The position numbers and the translations under genes were made by a program. A DNA stretch of 64,000 bases. Source: Mucilaginibacter sabulilitoris. GTDB taxonomy: Bacteria; Bacteroidota; Bacteroidia; Sphingobacteriales; Sphingobacteriaceae. Below the pieces are notes generated by a model. It did no database searches. It saw only the letters and a list, made by a program, of their open reading frames with translations, and had not been told where the DNA came from. Shown piece after piece: positions 1-8,202 of this stretch; the stretch's first letter is position 1; each line of letters opens with the position of its first letter. The stretch covers positions 6,758,001-6,822,000 of the forward strand of contig NZ_CP139558.1 in NCBI RefSeq assembly GCF_034262375.1, read 5' to 3'.

Positions 1-703
1 TTTGTTCGTCTAATTCCGCTTCCTGTCCGTTTAACTGGCGCAATTCATTCCTGTATCCATTGGCTTCGGTTTGCCATTGCGTTTTATATTTTGCCAGTAC
101 CATTAAGTACGCCGACTTGGCCTGATCATATTCAAACTTATATTTTTCGTACTCGGATATGGTGAGCACCTTATTTTTATACAGCTCATTGTAACGGTTA
201 AAGGTACTTGCAGCCTGCCTTTTTGCTAAGGCTGCATTTTGCAATTCCTGTGCAAATTGCTGCCAGGAGGCATTATATTGGCCTGTTTGTAAACTTGGAT
301 TAGCCAAACCATTATTTATCCTACCTAAAAGCTCACTTATATCCCGCAGAAACTGGTTTATCTGGCTTACGCGGTTTTGGGCAAGCGCACTTTGCTGTTT
401 TGGTACAGAGGCGTCAATTACCAGAATGGTATCGCCCTGTTTAATTTTTTGATTGTCGGCAAGTTTAAGCATGATTAACCTGCCGCTAACGGGTATGGTG
501 AGCTCAGTTTTTTCAATAGATGATTGTAAAAGACCGCTGCCTTTTATACTGATGGGGGTTTTAATAAATGGCAGCGCCACAAAAGTTAATAGTATAGCTA
601 CAACCGTAACCAGGTAAATCAGCTGCGTGCGCATGCTGATTTGAGAACGGTAAACAATAGAAGTTTCAGAAATGGTGTCTGCCGAGTAGGTAAATAAAGC
701 CAT
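1..703 (-). CDS. HlyD-family secretion adaptor, N-terminal part (cut by window edge)
   Basis: The reading frame opens with ATG at 701-703 and runs off the left edge, giving about 234 residues. One membrane segment lies near residues 27-47. It is followed by a half-lipoyl/beta region (PVSGRLIML...KQGDTILVID, about 68-97) and then a long charged, Q/E/K-rich coiled coil. This is the layout of membrane fusion proteins that pair with peptidase-containing ABC exporters. It lies 65 bases downstream of three double-glycine peptides on the same strand, so it probably exports them. The ABC transporter itself would be outside the window. The family call is firm; the substrate is inferred from context. 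Confidence 0.88.
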   Translation of the reverse strand, partial: MALFTYSADTISETSIVYRSQISMRTQLIYLVTVVAILLTFVALPFIKTPISIKGSGLLQSSIEKTELTIPVSGRLIMLKLADNQKIKQGDTILVIDASVPKQQSALAQNRVSQINQFLRDISELLGRINNGLANPSLQTGQYNASWQQFAQELQNAALAKRQAASTFNRYNELYKNKVLTISEYEKYKFEYDQAKSAYLMVLAKYKTQWQTEANGYRNELRQLNGQEAELDEQ

Positions 704-718
704 ATATTAAATATTAAA

Positions 719-754
719 ATAGCCGTGACCCCAGGATTTTGGGATAACGGCTAT
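719..754 (-). terminator. Stem-loop between peptide 1 and the HlyD gene
   Basis: An 8-base outer stem (atagccgt / acggctat) encloses a second CCC/GGG stem and is followed on the minus strand by TTTTAAT. It sits 15 bases after the peptide stop codon and 16 bases before the HlyD start. It could be a partial terminator that lets peptide mRNA exceed exporter mRNA. The role is inferred; the inverted repeat is seen directly. Confidence 0.6.
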
Positions 755-768
755 CTTATAAATTTTTC

Positions 769-975
769 TTATAAGCCTTGCAGCAATTGAAAAATAGCGC
801 CTAACTGTTTAGTAAGGAAAGCACCGGTATCGTTCAATAAACCTGAAACAAGTTTAAAAACAGGCTCCAAATTAATATTGATAAAGATGTCGCCTAAGCC
901 ACCGCCGTTAACGTTGGTCATTTCGGCTGCGTTCATTTCCTGAACGCCAAGTTCTTTTAATTCTAAGTTTTTCAT
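769..975 (-). CDS. Double-glycine leader peptide 1 (bacteriocin-like secreted peptide precursor)
   Basis: 68 residues. Residues 1-25 form a leader (KELGVQEMNAAEMTNVNGG) with the ELxxVxGG pattern read by peptidase-containing ABC exporters, with cleavage expected after G25. The 43-residue core is hydrophobic, glycine-rich and lacks cysteine, which fits an amphipathic class II bacteriocin-like or signalling peptide and argues against a lanthipeptide. It is nearest to the HlyD gene and shares its leader with the two upstream peptides, while the cores differ. The activity is unknown. Confidence 0.85.
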   Translation of the reverse strand: MKNLELKELGVQEMNAAEMTNVNGGGLGDIFININLEPVFKLVSGLLNDTGAFLTKQLGAIFQLLQGL

Positions 976-1032
976 AATTATATTTTAAAAATTGAGTTTT
1001 TACTTTTTTCAGTTTTGCACAAACCCCTAATT

Positions 1033-1067
1033 AAATAGCCGTTGAGCCAACAGGCCAACGGCTATTT
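1033..1067 (-). terminator. Stem-loop after peptide 2
   Basis: A 12-base inverted repeat (aaatagccgttg / caacggctattt) lies just downstream of the peptide 2 stop codon. Its stem core matches the hairpin after peptide 1, so each of these two peptide genes is followed by a related structure. The T-tract is weak, so it may stabilise mRNA or only partly terminate. Confidence 0.6.
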
Positions 1068-1076
1068 AACTTCTTC

Positions 1077-1268
1077 TTATAAGTTTTGAAGGGCTTTAAC
1101 AATTAAGCCTAATTGAGCGCCAACAAAAGCAAAAGTTTCATTTACTGTTTGTTTAACTGCGTCAAGCAGAGGAGTAAGGTTTAAGCCTAATAAACCACCA
1201 TCAACATTGGTCATTTCGGTAGTATTCATTTCCTGAACACCAAGTTCTTTTAATTCTAACTTTTTCAT
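1077..1268 (-). CDS. Double-glycine leader peptide 2
   Basis: 63 residues from the ATG at 1266-1268. An in-frame ATG 18 bases upstream exists, but the downstream start gives MKKLELKELGVQEMN, matching the start of peptide 1. The leader ends in TNVDGG at residues 24-25. The 38-residue core has alternating hydrophobic and polar residues, ends in LGLIVKALQNL and has no cysteine. The C-terminal pattern QLG-I-L-L resembles that of peptide 1, so the two are paralogues. It is presumably exported by the HlyD-containing system downstream. Confidence 0.83.
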   Translation of the reverse strand: MKKLELKELGVQEMNTTEMTNVDGGLLGLNLTPLLDAVKQTVNETFAFVGAQLGLIVKALQNL

Positions 1269-1322
1269 GTTAATATTTTTATACATTATTCCTTACTCTG
1301 TTAGGGCTTTTCAGGATACGCC
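1215..1322 (-). repeat. Direct repeat copy A: 5' UTR plus leader of peptide 2
   Basis: About 108 bases covering most of the leader codons and the region upstream of the start are nearly identical to 1608-1716, with one small indel just upstream. This shows that the peptide 2 and 3 genes arose by a recent tandem duplication in which the cores diverged while leader and upstream sequence stayed fixed. Confidence 0.85.
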
Positions 1323-1457
1323 CGGTAATTAGCCATACGGCCTGTAATAAATTAACAACGTAACCACAACATCGCCAAGCTGTCCGGCCATGTTAGCATA
1401 TTAACCTGCAGGAAATACGGCGGTTACAGAAACTGTTTTGGGAAATAGTTAAATGGA
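1323..1457 (-). pseudogene. Possible decayed peptide remnant between peptides 2 and 3
   Basis: On the minus strand one frame reads KTVSVTAVFPAG, a stop, then YANMAGQLGDVVVTLL. This resembles the KQTVNETFAF...GAQLGLIVKAL tail of peptide 2. No leader is present. It could be the broken C-terminus of a fourth core or chance similarity in a low-complexity stretch. Confidence 0.25.
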
Positions 1458-1661
1458 TTAGCTTAAAATAACTCCTACCAGTTTGTTAACTGTGTAACCA
1501 ACAAAAGAAAGAGCATTGTTTGCCAAGATAGAAGTTGTGCCTACAACAGTAGCAAGCGTGTTAGAAAGCAGGTCGCCTAATAAACCTCCGCCTTCAACAG
1601 TAGTTAATTCGGTAGTATTCATTTCCTGAACACCAAGTTCTTTTAATTCTAACTTTTTCAT
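1458..1661 (-). CDS. Double-glycine leader peptide 3
   Basis: 67 residues from the ATG at 1659-1661, chosen by the same logic as for peptide 2. The leader (MKKLELKELGVQEMN, then TTELTTVEGG) is almost identical to peptide 2 up to G25. The 42-residue core is hydrophobic, rich in L, V, T, N and G, and cysteine-free. Its core is unlike the other two, so three different products appear to share one leader and exporter. It is first in the operon, nearest the probable promoter at 1740-1773. Confidence 0.83.
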   Translation of the reverse strand: MKKLELKELGVQEMNTTELTTVEGGGLLGDLLSNTLATVVGTTSILANNALSFVGYTVNKLVGVILS

Positions 1662-1716
1662 GTTAATATTTTTATACATTATTCCTTACTCTGTTAAAGG
1701 CTTTTCAGGATACGCC
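1608..1716 (-). repeat. Direct repeat copy B: 5' UTR plus leader of peptide 3
   Basis: Partner of 1215-1322; both carry the same leader codons, the same ttaatatttttatac stretch and the same cttttcaggatacgcc upstream. Their identity outside the coding region suggests a conserved 5' UTR or very recent duplication. Confidence 0.85.
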
Positions 1717-2256
1717 TCGGTTCGGCCAAACGCTTAAAACAAATATAATATATAACAATAAATACTTAAACAATGCATCATAAGGAGAGAGGCTTTTGGC
1801 TGCAAAAATGATGTCCATATTAGCTAAAAACATGGTTTTTAGCTAAAAACGTACTTTTTGCCGGCCGTATTCAATTCATTCATTTTACTATCCGAAGAGT
1901 TTTGAGATACCTTATCAATTATTTAATAAAACAAATCAACAAAATGGAGGAGTGAAGAACAGCACGCCAAATCTGCTTTATAATTAACACAATTGTTGAA
2001 AACTCAATAGATTAACTTATATTATAATAAATTACCTGAAAGGAATTTAAAGATTTATGCGTTTTATTATCCACTTTTTGTAATTCGTAATATTACTTGA
2101 TTATTATTAATATTAAAATAACTATATTTTAACACCTCATATATAACATAGGCAACAATAAGCTATCACTCTGTACAAATCTTATTCCGGAAATTATTTA
2201 TAGGATATTATTAATATTATAAGTGCTGTTGTTTTATGAAATTGGACAGCTAATAA
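1717..2256. other. AT-rich intergenic region between the peptide operon and rodA
   Basis: 540 bases without a credible gene. A candidate promoter for the peptides lies at 1740-1773. There is a hairpin at 1820-1846 with 12-base arms (ttagctaaaaac / gtttttagctaa), followed by a third partial arm. The rest is very AT-rich sequence downstream of the rodA stop codon. Confidence 0.6.
1740..1773 (-). promoter_or_regulatory. Candidate promoter of the peptide operon
   Basis: The minus strand carries TATATTTG (1740-1747), matching the Bacteroidota -7 element TAnnTTTG, with a TTG 23 bases upstream. The spacing is longer than the usual 19-20, so the -33 element is uncertain. Confidence 0.4.
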
Positions 2257-3519
2257 CTAAACAATGCCCATTCGATTGGAGTCGAGCTTGACAAGGATAA
2301 ACAACAGAATAGTAAAGCTAAGCAACGAAGAGCCACCATAACTTATGAAAGGTAGCGGGATACCTATTACCGGCATTAAGCCAATAGCCATAGCTATATT
2401 GATCACCACGTGAAAAAATAGTATCGATGCAACACCATAACCATATATACGCGAAAAAGGGGCACGCTGCCTTTCGGCTATCATTACAATACGCAATATT
2501 AAAAAAAGATATAGGCCCAATACAACTACAGAACCAGCAAAGCCCCATTCCTCGCCAATGGTGCAAAAAATAAAGTCGGTGCTTTGCTCAGGAACAAAAG
2601 CATATTTGGTTTGCGTTCCCTGTAGATAGCCTTTACCCCATAACCGACCCGAACCAATAGCTATTTTTGATTGATTCTGATTGTAGCCAACTCCCCTGTT
2701 ATCTTTCGTAAGCCCGAGCACAATATCAATACGCGCCCTTTGATGCGATTTTAGTCCATGATTATACAGTGGCTTGGCTATTAATACAAACGCTATACTG
2801 ATCACCGCGCCAGCAATTATTTTAAAAACAAGTGCGCGGTTCCTTTTAATAGTAATGGCAAACAGACCGGTTATTACAGCTATTACTGCAATAATATAAA
2901 GTTCATTAAAAACCTGTGAGGTTAGAAAAAGGGTGATGAGTATGCCTATAATTATCAAAAAGTATGAGGACAAACCTTCGCGATATAGAACAAAAATAAG
3001 TGAACAGAATACCAGTGTAGAGCCATCATCAGGTTGCAGCTTAATGAGCACCATAGGCAACAAAATGATACCGGCGGCTATCACAAATGATTTTACTTCG
3101 GTTACCTTTACGTTAACAGAGCTCAGGTACCTGGCAAGCAGCAAGCAGGTTGCAAACTTGGCAAATTCCGATGGCTGCAATCTAAAACCCCCGCCTATAT
3201 TTATCCAGGCCTGGTTACCGCCCACATTACGGCCTATCAACAATACTAAAATGAGTAACAGTACGGTCACTACATAAAAAGCCGGGGCAAGTGCAGTTAG
3301 AAAACGATTTTCGAGCAATAATATAATGATAGCAATTACAATAGATACATTGATGTAGATAAACTGCTTGCCATAATTAGTAGATGCATCAATAATACTT
3401 GGATGACTTTCGTCAAATACTGCCGCATGAATATTAAACCAACCAATAACGCACAAGGCCAGATAAAGGAGTACCGTTAGCCAGTCAACATTAAAAAAGA
3501 AACTGCGTTGGTTACTCAT
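2257..3519 (-). CDS. rodA: Rod-shape peptidoglycan glycosyltransferase RodA (SEDS family)
   Basis: 420 residues with about ten membrane segments. It polymerises lipid II into glycan strands in the elongasome together with PBP2. The SEDS signature is visible: QPDDGST in the middle, carrying the conserved aspartate, and FISYGGSS near the C-terminus. Its start lies one base after the mrdA stop codon, so translation is probably coupled. It is last in the mreBCD-mrdA-rodA operon, which separates it from FtsW. Length and motifs are normal. Confidence 0.96.
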   Translation of the reverse strand: MSNQRSFFFNVDWLTVLLYLALCVIGWFNIHAAVFDESHPSIIDASTNYGKQFIYINVSIVIAIIILLLENRFLTALAPAFYVVTVLLLILVLLIGRNVGGNQAWINIGGGFRLQPSEFAKFATCLLLARYLSSVNVKVTEVKSFVIAAGIILLPMVLIKLQPDDGSTLVFCSLIFVLYREGLSSYFLIIIGILITLFLTSQVFNELYIIAVIAVITGLFAITIKRNRALVFKIIAGAVISIAFVLIAKPLYNHGLKSHQRARIDIVLGLTKDNRGVGYNQNQSKIAIGSGRLWGKGYLQGTQTKYAFVPEQSTDFIFCTIGEEWGFAGSVVVLGLYLFLILRIVMIAERQRAPFSRIYGYGVASILFFHVVINIAMAIGLMPVIGIPLPFISYGGSSLLSFTILLFILVKLDSNRMGIV

Positions 3520-3520
3520 G

Positions 3521-5533
3521 CTATTTAATAGTCCTCCTGCCTGCTAAAAAATCACCAAAACTACTTGATCTATTATTTTTCGCCGTTTTTGTTTGGGCCG
3601 CCTTCTTTATAGAATCGGCTTTGACTTTTTTTATCGAATCTATCCTTACGCTCCGGATACTATCCCTTCTACGCTCTTTTTGTAAATCGTGTTCATAAAG
3701 GCTCAGATCGGGCAGGCGATTGGCATTGGCAAAATAGTCAACAGTAATTCCTGATTCACGCGGGGTGATCTTACCTTTCAAATATTTTTCAACTATAAAA
3801 CTGGCTATAGGGGCAGCCCAGTGCGCCCCTTCGCCAGAGTTTTCTACTACTACGGCTATCGCTATCTTCGGGTTTTCACGAGGCGCAAAGGCTACAAATA
3901 CCGAGTTATCTTCGCCACGCGGGTTTTGCGCTGTCCCTGTTTTTCCGCACATCACAATATCAGGTATTTTTGATCTCCGGCCGGTACCATTATCAACTAC
4001 GGCCTGCATACCGTCAATAACAGGTTCAAAATATTGCGGGTCTATCCCCACATAATTTTTTTCGGTATATTCTTTCTTAATAACGTTTTCTGCACCAATG
4101 GCTTTAATCAGGTGCGGCTTATAAAAAAAACCATGATTGGCGATAGTACACTCCAGGTTGGCCATTTGCAGCGGTGTGGCTAAAAGCTCACCCTGGCCAA
4201 TGGCCAGCGGAACAATGGTGCTTGAGCGCCAGCCGCCTTTGTGGTAAATGTTGTCATAATGTAAAGGCGTTGGTACATTACCTCGGCCTTCGGCAGGCAT
4301 GTCAAGATCTAATCTTGCGCCAAGACCAAACTTCATTACATTGGCCCGCCATGCATCAAAATTCGCCTCTGTCCGTTTCACTCCGTATCGGTCAACAATA
4401 CGCTGAAAAACCATTGAGAAGTAACCGTTACATGATTCGGCCACAGCCCGGGCCATATTTACCGTACCGTGTGCTTCACCATGGTTACAATGTACAATTC
4501 GGTTGCCCGCCCGATAATTACCAGTGCAATAGAAAGTTTCATTAGGGTTGATGATGCCTTCCTGCAAGGCTATAAGCGCGCTTAAAGGCTTAAATGACGA
4601 ACCCGGAGGATATTGAGCCTGGATAGGCCTTATAAAAAATGGCTTATATGGATCATTATACATTTTCGCCGCGTTATTGCCACGCTCCCGACCTACCATC
4701 AAATTAGGATCATAAGTAGGGCTGCTTACATAGCACAGAATTTCGCCGCTTGATGGCTCAATAGCCACAATACTGCCCAATTTGTTTTGCATCAACTTTT
4801 CGCCCAGTTTTTGCAGATCAATATCGAGCGATGAAGTAAGCCGTTCGCCTGAGCGGGCAACAGTATCAAAAGCGCCATTGGCATAAGACCCTTTTGGTAC
4901 TCCCCGCGAATCGACCATCATGTTTTTCACACCACGCTGTCCGCGTAGAACTTCTTCATAGGCCTTTTCAACGCCGGTAACACCTATATAATCACCAGGA
5001 CGATAATATCCGCCAGAGCGTTTAATATCACGATCCTGCGCCTCACCTATAAAACCCAAAAACTGCGCCGCTACCGAATCGGGATAAGTACGCACCGTAC
5101 GGGGCTGAACATAAAAGCCGGGAAACTCAAATAACTTTTCCTGGAACGATGCATACAGTTCAACCGATAGTTGTTTTTCAAATATGGATTCGCGGTTTGG
5201 TGAGTACTTTACAGCCTTGGTAAACCGCTTGTCGAACCCGGGTTTATCAATACCTATCAATTTACAAAATGCAAGCGTATCAAAAGGTTTTACCTCCTTG
5301 GGATTAACGGTAATATCATATATAGGCTCATTCTGTACCAGTATTTTACCATTACGATCAAGTATAGGGCCGCGTGCTGGATACAATACAAACTGGCGGA
5401 TAACATTTTTGCTTGCGTACAGCGCATAACGGTCATCAACTATCTGGATGTAGTAAAGCCTTGCCAGAAGCGCCAGAATTATAGTGATGAAAATACCTGT
5501 TACAACGTAGCGACGCTCAAAAAATTTGTTCAT
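3521..5533 (-). CDS. mrdA: Penicillin-binding protein 2, elongasome transpeptidase
   Basis: 670 residues with one membrane anchor near 12-32, then the pedestal domain and a class B transpeptidase domain. The active-site motifs are SSFK (about residue 313), SCN (about 366) and KTGTAQ (about 529). It cross-links peptidoglycan made by RodA. The start overlaps the mreD stop as ATGA. The last 60 residues are a basic K/R/S-rich tail ending in RRTIK, longer than in many PBP2 proteins and probably cytoplasm-independent and disordered. Confidence 0.96.
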   Translation of the reverse strand: MNKFFERRYVVTGIFITIILALLARLYYIQIVDDRYALYASKNVIRQFVLYPARGPILDRNGKILVQNEPIYDITVNPKEVKPFDTLAFCKLIGIDKPGFDKRFTKAVKYSPNRESIFEKQLSVELYASFQEKLFEFPGFYVQPRTVRTYPDSVAAQFLGFIGEAQDRDIKRSGGYYRPGDYIGVTGVEKAYEEVLRGQRGVKNMMVDSRGVPKGSYANGAFDTVARSGERLTSSLDIDLQKLGEKLMQNKLGSIVAIEPSSGEILCYVSSPTYDPNLMVGRERGNNAAKMYNDPYKPFFIRPIQAQYPPGSSFKPLSALIALQEGIINPNETFYCTGNYRAGNRIVHCNHGEAHGTVNMARAVAESCNGYFSMVFQRIVDRYGVKRTEANFDAWRANVMKFGLGARLDLDMPAEGRGNVPTPLHYDNIYHKGGWRSSTIVPLAIGQGELLATPLQMANLECTIANHGFFYKPHLIKAIGAENVIKKEYTEKNYVGIDPQYFEPVIDGMQAVVDNGTGRRSKIPDIVMCGKTGTAQNPRGEDNSVFVAFAPRENPKIAIAVVVENSGEGAHWAAPIASFIVEKYLKGKITPRESGITVDYFANANRLPDLSLYEHDLQKERRRDSIRSVRIDSIKKVKADSIKKAAQTKTAKNNRSSSFGDFLAGRRTIK

Positions 5534-6048
5534 TTACGTTCTTTCCTTCTGAAAAATAGTAATCCCGAAACCAGCATCAAAAATACTGTAAATAATGAAC
5601 TCAAAACCACGCGGCTTAGTGTGTACTGTATTTCTTGAAAACTAAAAACTTCTAAATTAAGCAGGAAAAAGTGATGAAACAAAGTAAGGATCAGGGCATA
5701 AGTAAAAAACCACCGGAAACCCATAATACTCAAAGTTGGCTCGGGTTCGTTATCAAATCCCTCTTTTTGTACGGTAATGCTGATAAATAATATACGCACC
5801 AACGCCAGCACAACACATGCCGCCGCATGCAAACCCGGTGTATCATAAAAAGCGTCGACCGTTAAACCGAGTACAAAGGACAGTATAAATAATAATATAT
5901 TGGGAACCTCAAAAGGTAACAGTAAAATAAATAATATGTACAGGTACGGGGTAGACAGGTTATAAAAGGTTATGTTTTTTAATAAAAACACCTGCATAAA
6001 AACCAGCACTATAAACCTGATGGCATTAACTAAAATAGTCCTACTCAT
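5530..6048 (-). CDS. mreD: Rod shape-determining protein MreD
   Basis: 172 residues from MSRTILVN. An earlier in-frame start would extend 14 residues further into mreC. The chosen ATG overlaps the mreC stop by 8 bases, as expected for coupled genes. It has about five to six hydrophobic membrane segments and no soluble domain. MreD links MreC to the RodA-PBP2 machinery in the inner membrane. Sequence conservation is low in this family, so the call rests on size, topology and its fixed place between mreC and mrdA. Confidence 0.9.
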   Translation of the reverse strand: MSRTILVNAIRFIVLVFMQVFLLKNITFYNLSTPYLYILFILLLPFEVPNILLFILSFVLGLTVDAFYDTPGLHAAACVVLALVRILFISITVQKEGFDNEPEPTLSIMGFRWFFTYALILTLFHHFFLLNLEVFSFQEIQYTLSRVVLSSLFTVFLMLVSGLLFFRRKERK

Positions 6049-6874
6049 TTTTGTTTTGCACGGCCTCCAGTCCCGCCTGTTCTTGGGCAAATTTATTGTT
6101 TACCACATAAACATATTGCAGCTTGCTAAAATCAACGGCAAGCGCCACTTCCACATTAAGCAATAACCCACCACCTTTAGCATGCAAATTGGTTATTTTG
6201 CCAAACGGTATACCTGTTGGGAAAAGCGAATAACCCGATGTAACTACCATCTCGCCAAGTTTTGGCTGCGCATTATTTTGTATATCAATCAATAAACCCT
6301 TTGTAGGGTCAAGATCAGTACCCCATATAAATGAGCCAATTTCTTTATTATTAACCAGCATGGCGCTAAACCTCGTGTTTTTATGCAGCACCGATTGTAC
6401 AATGGCCAGATGCTCAGAAACATCAATCACCTGTCCAACTACTCCAGCTCCGCAAATTACTCCCATATCTTTGGTTATGCCTTCTTTACTGCCCCTGTTT
6501 ATAGTGATATAGTTACTGCGCCTGTTGGTAGAGTTATTAATCACTTTAGCAACAATGTAACTGTACTGCTGCTTGTAAACAGTATCTTTAACCTGGTGTT
6601 TCTCAATCGTATCTACATAACTGGATGATTTGAGCAGGCCACGGAGATAAGCGTTTTCCCGTGCCAGGCTGTCATTCACCTCTTTTAACGAAAGATAATC
6701 ATTAAGCTGGCTTACCTGGGTAAACAACGTGCCGGTAACCTTATTGGTAGAGTTTATAAAAGTAGCCTTTTGAAAAGAATTGTATTTTATATAGATAAGC
6801 AGCGAACTTATCTCAAAAATCAGGAATAAAAAAAACGCGTTATACTTAGTGATAAAAATCAAGAGGTTACGCAT
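6041..6874 (-). CDS. mreC: Rod shape-determining protein MreC
   Basis: 277 residues: a membrane anchor near 10-28, a short coiled coil at about 55-80, then the periplasmic beta-domains. Conserved family segments can be seen, such as GSKEGITKDMGVICGAGVVGQV and VVTSGYSLFPTGIPFGK (quoted in part). MreC activates PBP2/RodA and links them to MreB. It is separated from mreB by an 89-base palindromic spacer. Confidence 0.94.
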   Translation of the reverse strand: MRNLLIFITKYNAFFLFLIFEISSLLIYIKYNSFQKATFINSTNKVTGTLFTQVSQLNDYLSLKEVNDSLARENAYLRGLLKSSSYVDTIEKHQVKDTVYKQQYSYIVAKVINNSTNRRSNYITINRGSKEGITKDMGVICGAGVVGQVIDVSEHLAIVQSVLHKNTRFSAMLVNNKEIGSFIWGTDLDPTKGLLIDIQNNAQPKLGEMVVTSGYSLFPTGIPFGKITNLHAKGGGLLLNVEVALAVDFSKLQYVYVVNNKFAQEQAGLEAVQNKNE

Positions 6875-6879
6875 TGGGA

Positions 6880-6963
6880 TAGTGAGTTGTGAATGGTGAG
6901 TAGTGAGTAGTTAACAAGGAGTGTAAGTAACCATTCCCTATTAACTACTCACCACTCACTAAA
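6880..6963. repeat. Palindromic spacer between mreB and mreC
   Basis: The segment gtgagtagtgagtagttaa (about 6897-6915) and its near complement ttaactactcaccactcact (about 6942-6961) form a long inverted repeat, preceded by a further gtgagttgtgaatg copy. It lies inside an operon, so it would form a large mRNA hairpin between mreB and mreC and could reduce expression of the distal genes. Confidence 0.7.
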
Positions 6964-7986
6964 CTATTGCATTAAGAATTTAAAATTACCTATATTTTTA
7001 AGTGCGGTTCCTGTTCCGCGTACTACAGCGCGCAGCGGATCTTCGGCCACGTGAACGGGTAGTTTTGTTTTGGCTGCAACACGTTTATCAAGGCCACGTA
7101 ACAAAGCACCGCCACCTGTTAAATAGATACCTGTTTGGTATATATCAGCCGAAAGCTCTGGTGGCGTAATTTCCAGTGCTTTTAAAATAGCTTCCTCAAT
7201 TTTTGAAATGGATTTATCAAGACAGTGTGCAATTTCGGTATACGACACCATGATCTGTTTAGGTACACCAGTCATCAGGTCACGGCCCTGAACGGCAAAA
7301 TCAGCCGGTGGATCTGCAAGCTCAGGCAACGCTGCACCTACCTCAATCTTAATTTTTTCGGCAGTACGATCGCCTATCATAATGTTATGCTGACGGCGGA
7401 TATATTGTACAATATCTGAGTCGAAGTTATCACCCGCAACACGGATAGACTGGTCGCAAACAATACCCGACAGGGCTATAACGGCAATTTCGGTTGTACC
7501 GCCACCAATATCAATGATCATGTTGCCCATTGGTTCCTCCACATCAATACCAATACCTACCGCGGCAGCCATTGGTTCATGTATCAGGTAAACCTCTTTT
7601 GCTCCGGCAATCTCGGCCGAGTCGCGTACAGCGCGTTTCTCCACCTCGGTAATACCCGACGGGATACAGATTACCATACGAAGTGATGGGAAAAACCAGC
7701 CTTTACCCTGGTTTATCATTTTGATCATACCGCGTATCATGTGCTCAGCTGCGTTAAAGTCGGCAATTACACCATCCTTAAGCGGACGAACCGTACGGAT
7801 ATTGTCGTGGGTTTTACCCTCCATTTGCATAGCCTGCCGGCCAATGGCGATAACTTTATTGGTTGTTCTGTCGAACGCCACGATAGACGGTTCATCAACA
7901 ACAACTTTATCATTATGTATAATGAGGGTATTTGCGGTACCTAAATCGATAGCGATTTCTTGTGTAAAAAAATTAAATAAACCCAT
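6964..7986 (-). CDS. mreB: Actin-like cell shape protein MreB
   Basis: 340 residues. The N-terminus IAIDLGTANTLI is the phosphate-1 loop, IDIGGGTTEIAV is phosphate-2, and LTGGGALLRGL is the adenosine-binding segment. It forms ATP-dependent filaments under the inner membrane that position the elongasome. First gene of the five-gene shape operon. The start is fixed by the family N-terminus MGLFNFFTQE. Length is usual. Confidence 0.97.
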   Translation of the reverse strand: MGLFNFFTQEIAIDLGTANTLIIHNDKVVVDEPSIVAFDRTTNKVIAIGRQAMQMEGKTHDNIRTVRPLKDGVIADFNAAEHMIRGMIKMINQGKGWFFPSLRMVICIPSGITEVEKRAVRDSAEIAGAKEVYLIHEPMAAAVGIGIDVEEPMGNMIIDIGGGTTEIAVIALSGIVCDQSIRVAGDNFDSDIVQYIRRQHNIMIGDRTAEKIKIEVGAALPELADPPADFAVQGRDLMTGVPKQIMVSYTEIAHCLDKSISKIEEAILKALEITPPELSADIYQTGIYLTGGGALLRGLDKRVAAKTKLPVHVAEDPLRAVVRGTGTALKNIGNFKFLMQ

Positions 7987-8202
7987 CTGGTATGTCTTTC
8001 AAATAATCTGCAAAGTTTATAAAAATACGCTTAAAAAAACTACATAGTTGCAATTAAAAGCGTTAAAATTTCATATTTATTGTTAAGATAAGCTGATTAA
8101 ATTGAATTATATTGATTAGGCTGATTGAATCATAAATCTGCTCATATTTTTCAGTCCCAAACTCACATAATCCAGCTCAATAAGCCCCTCTCAAGCTAAA
8201 AT

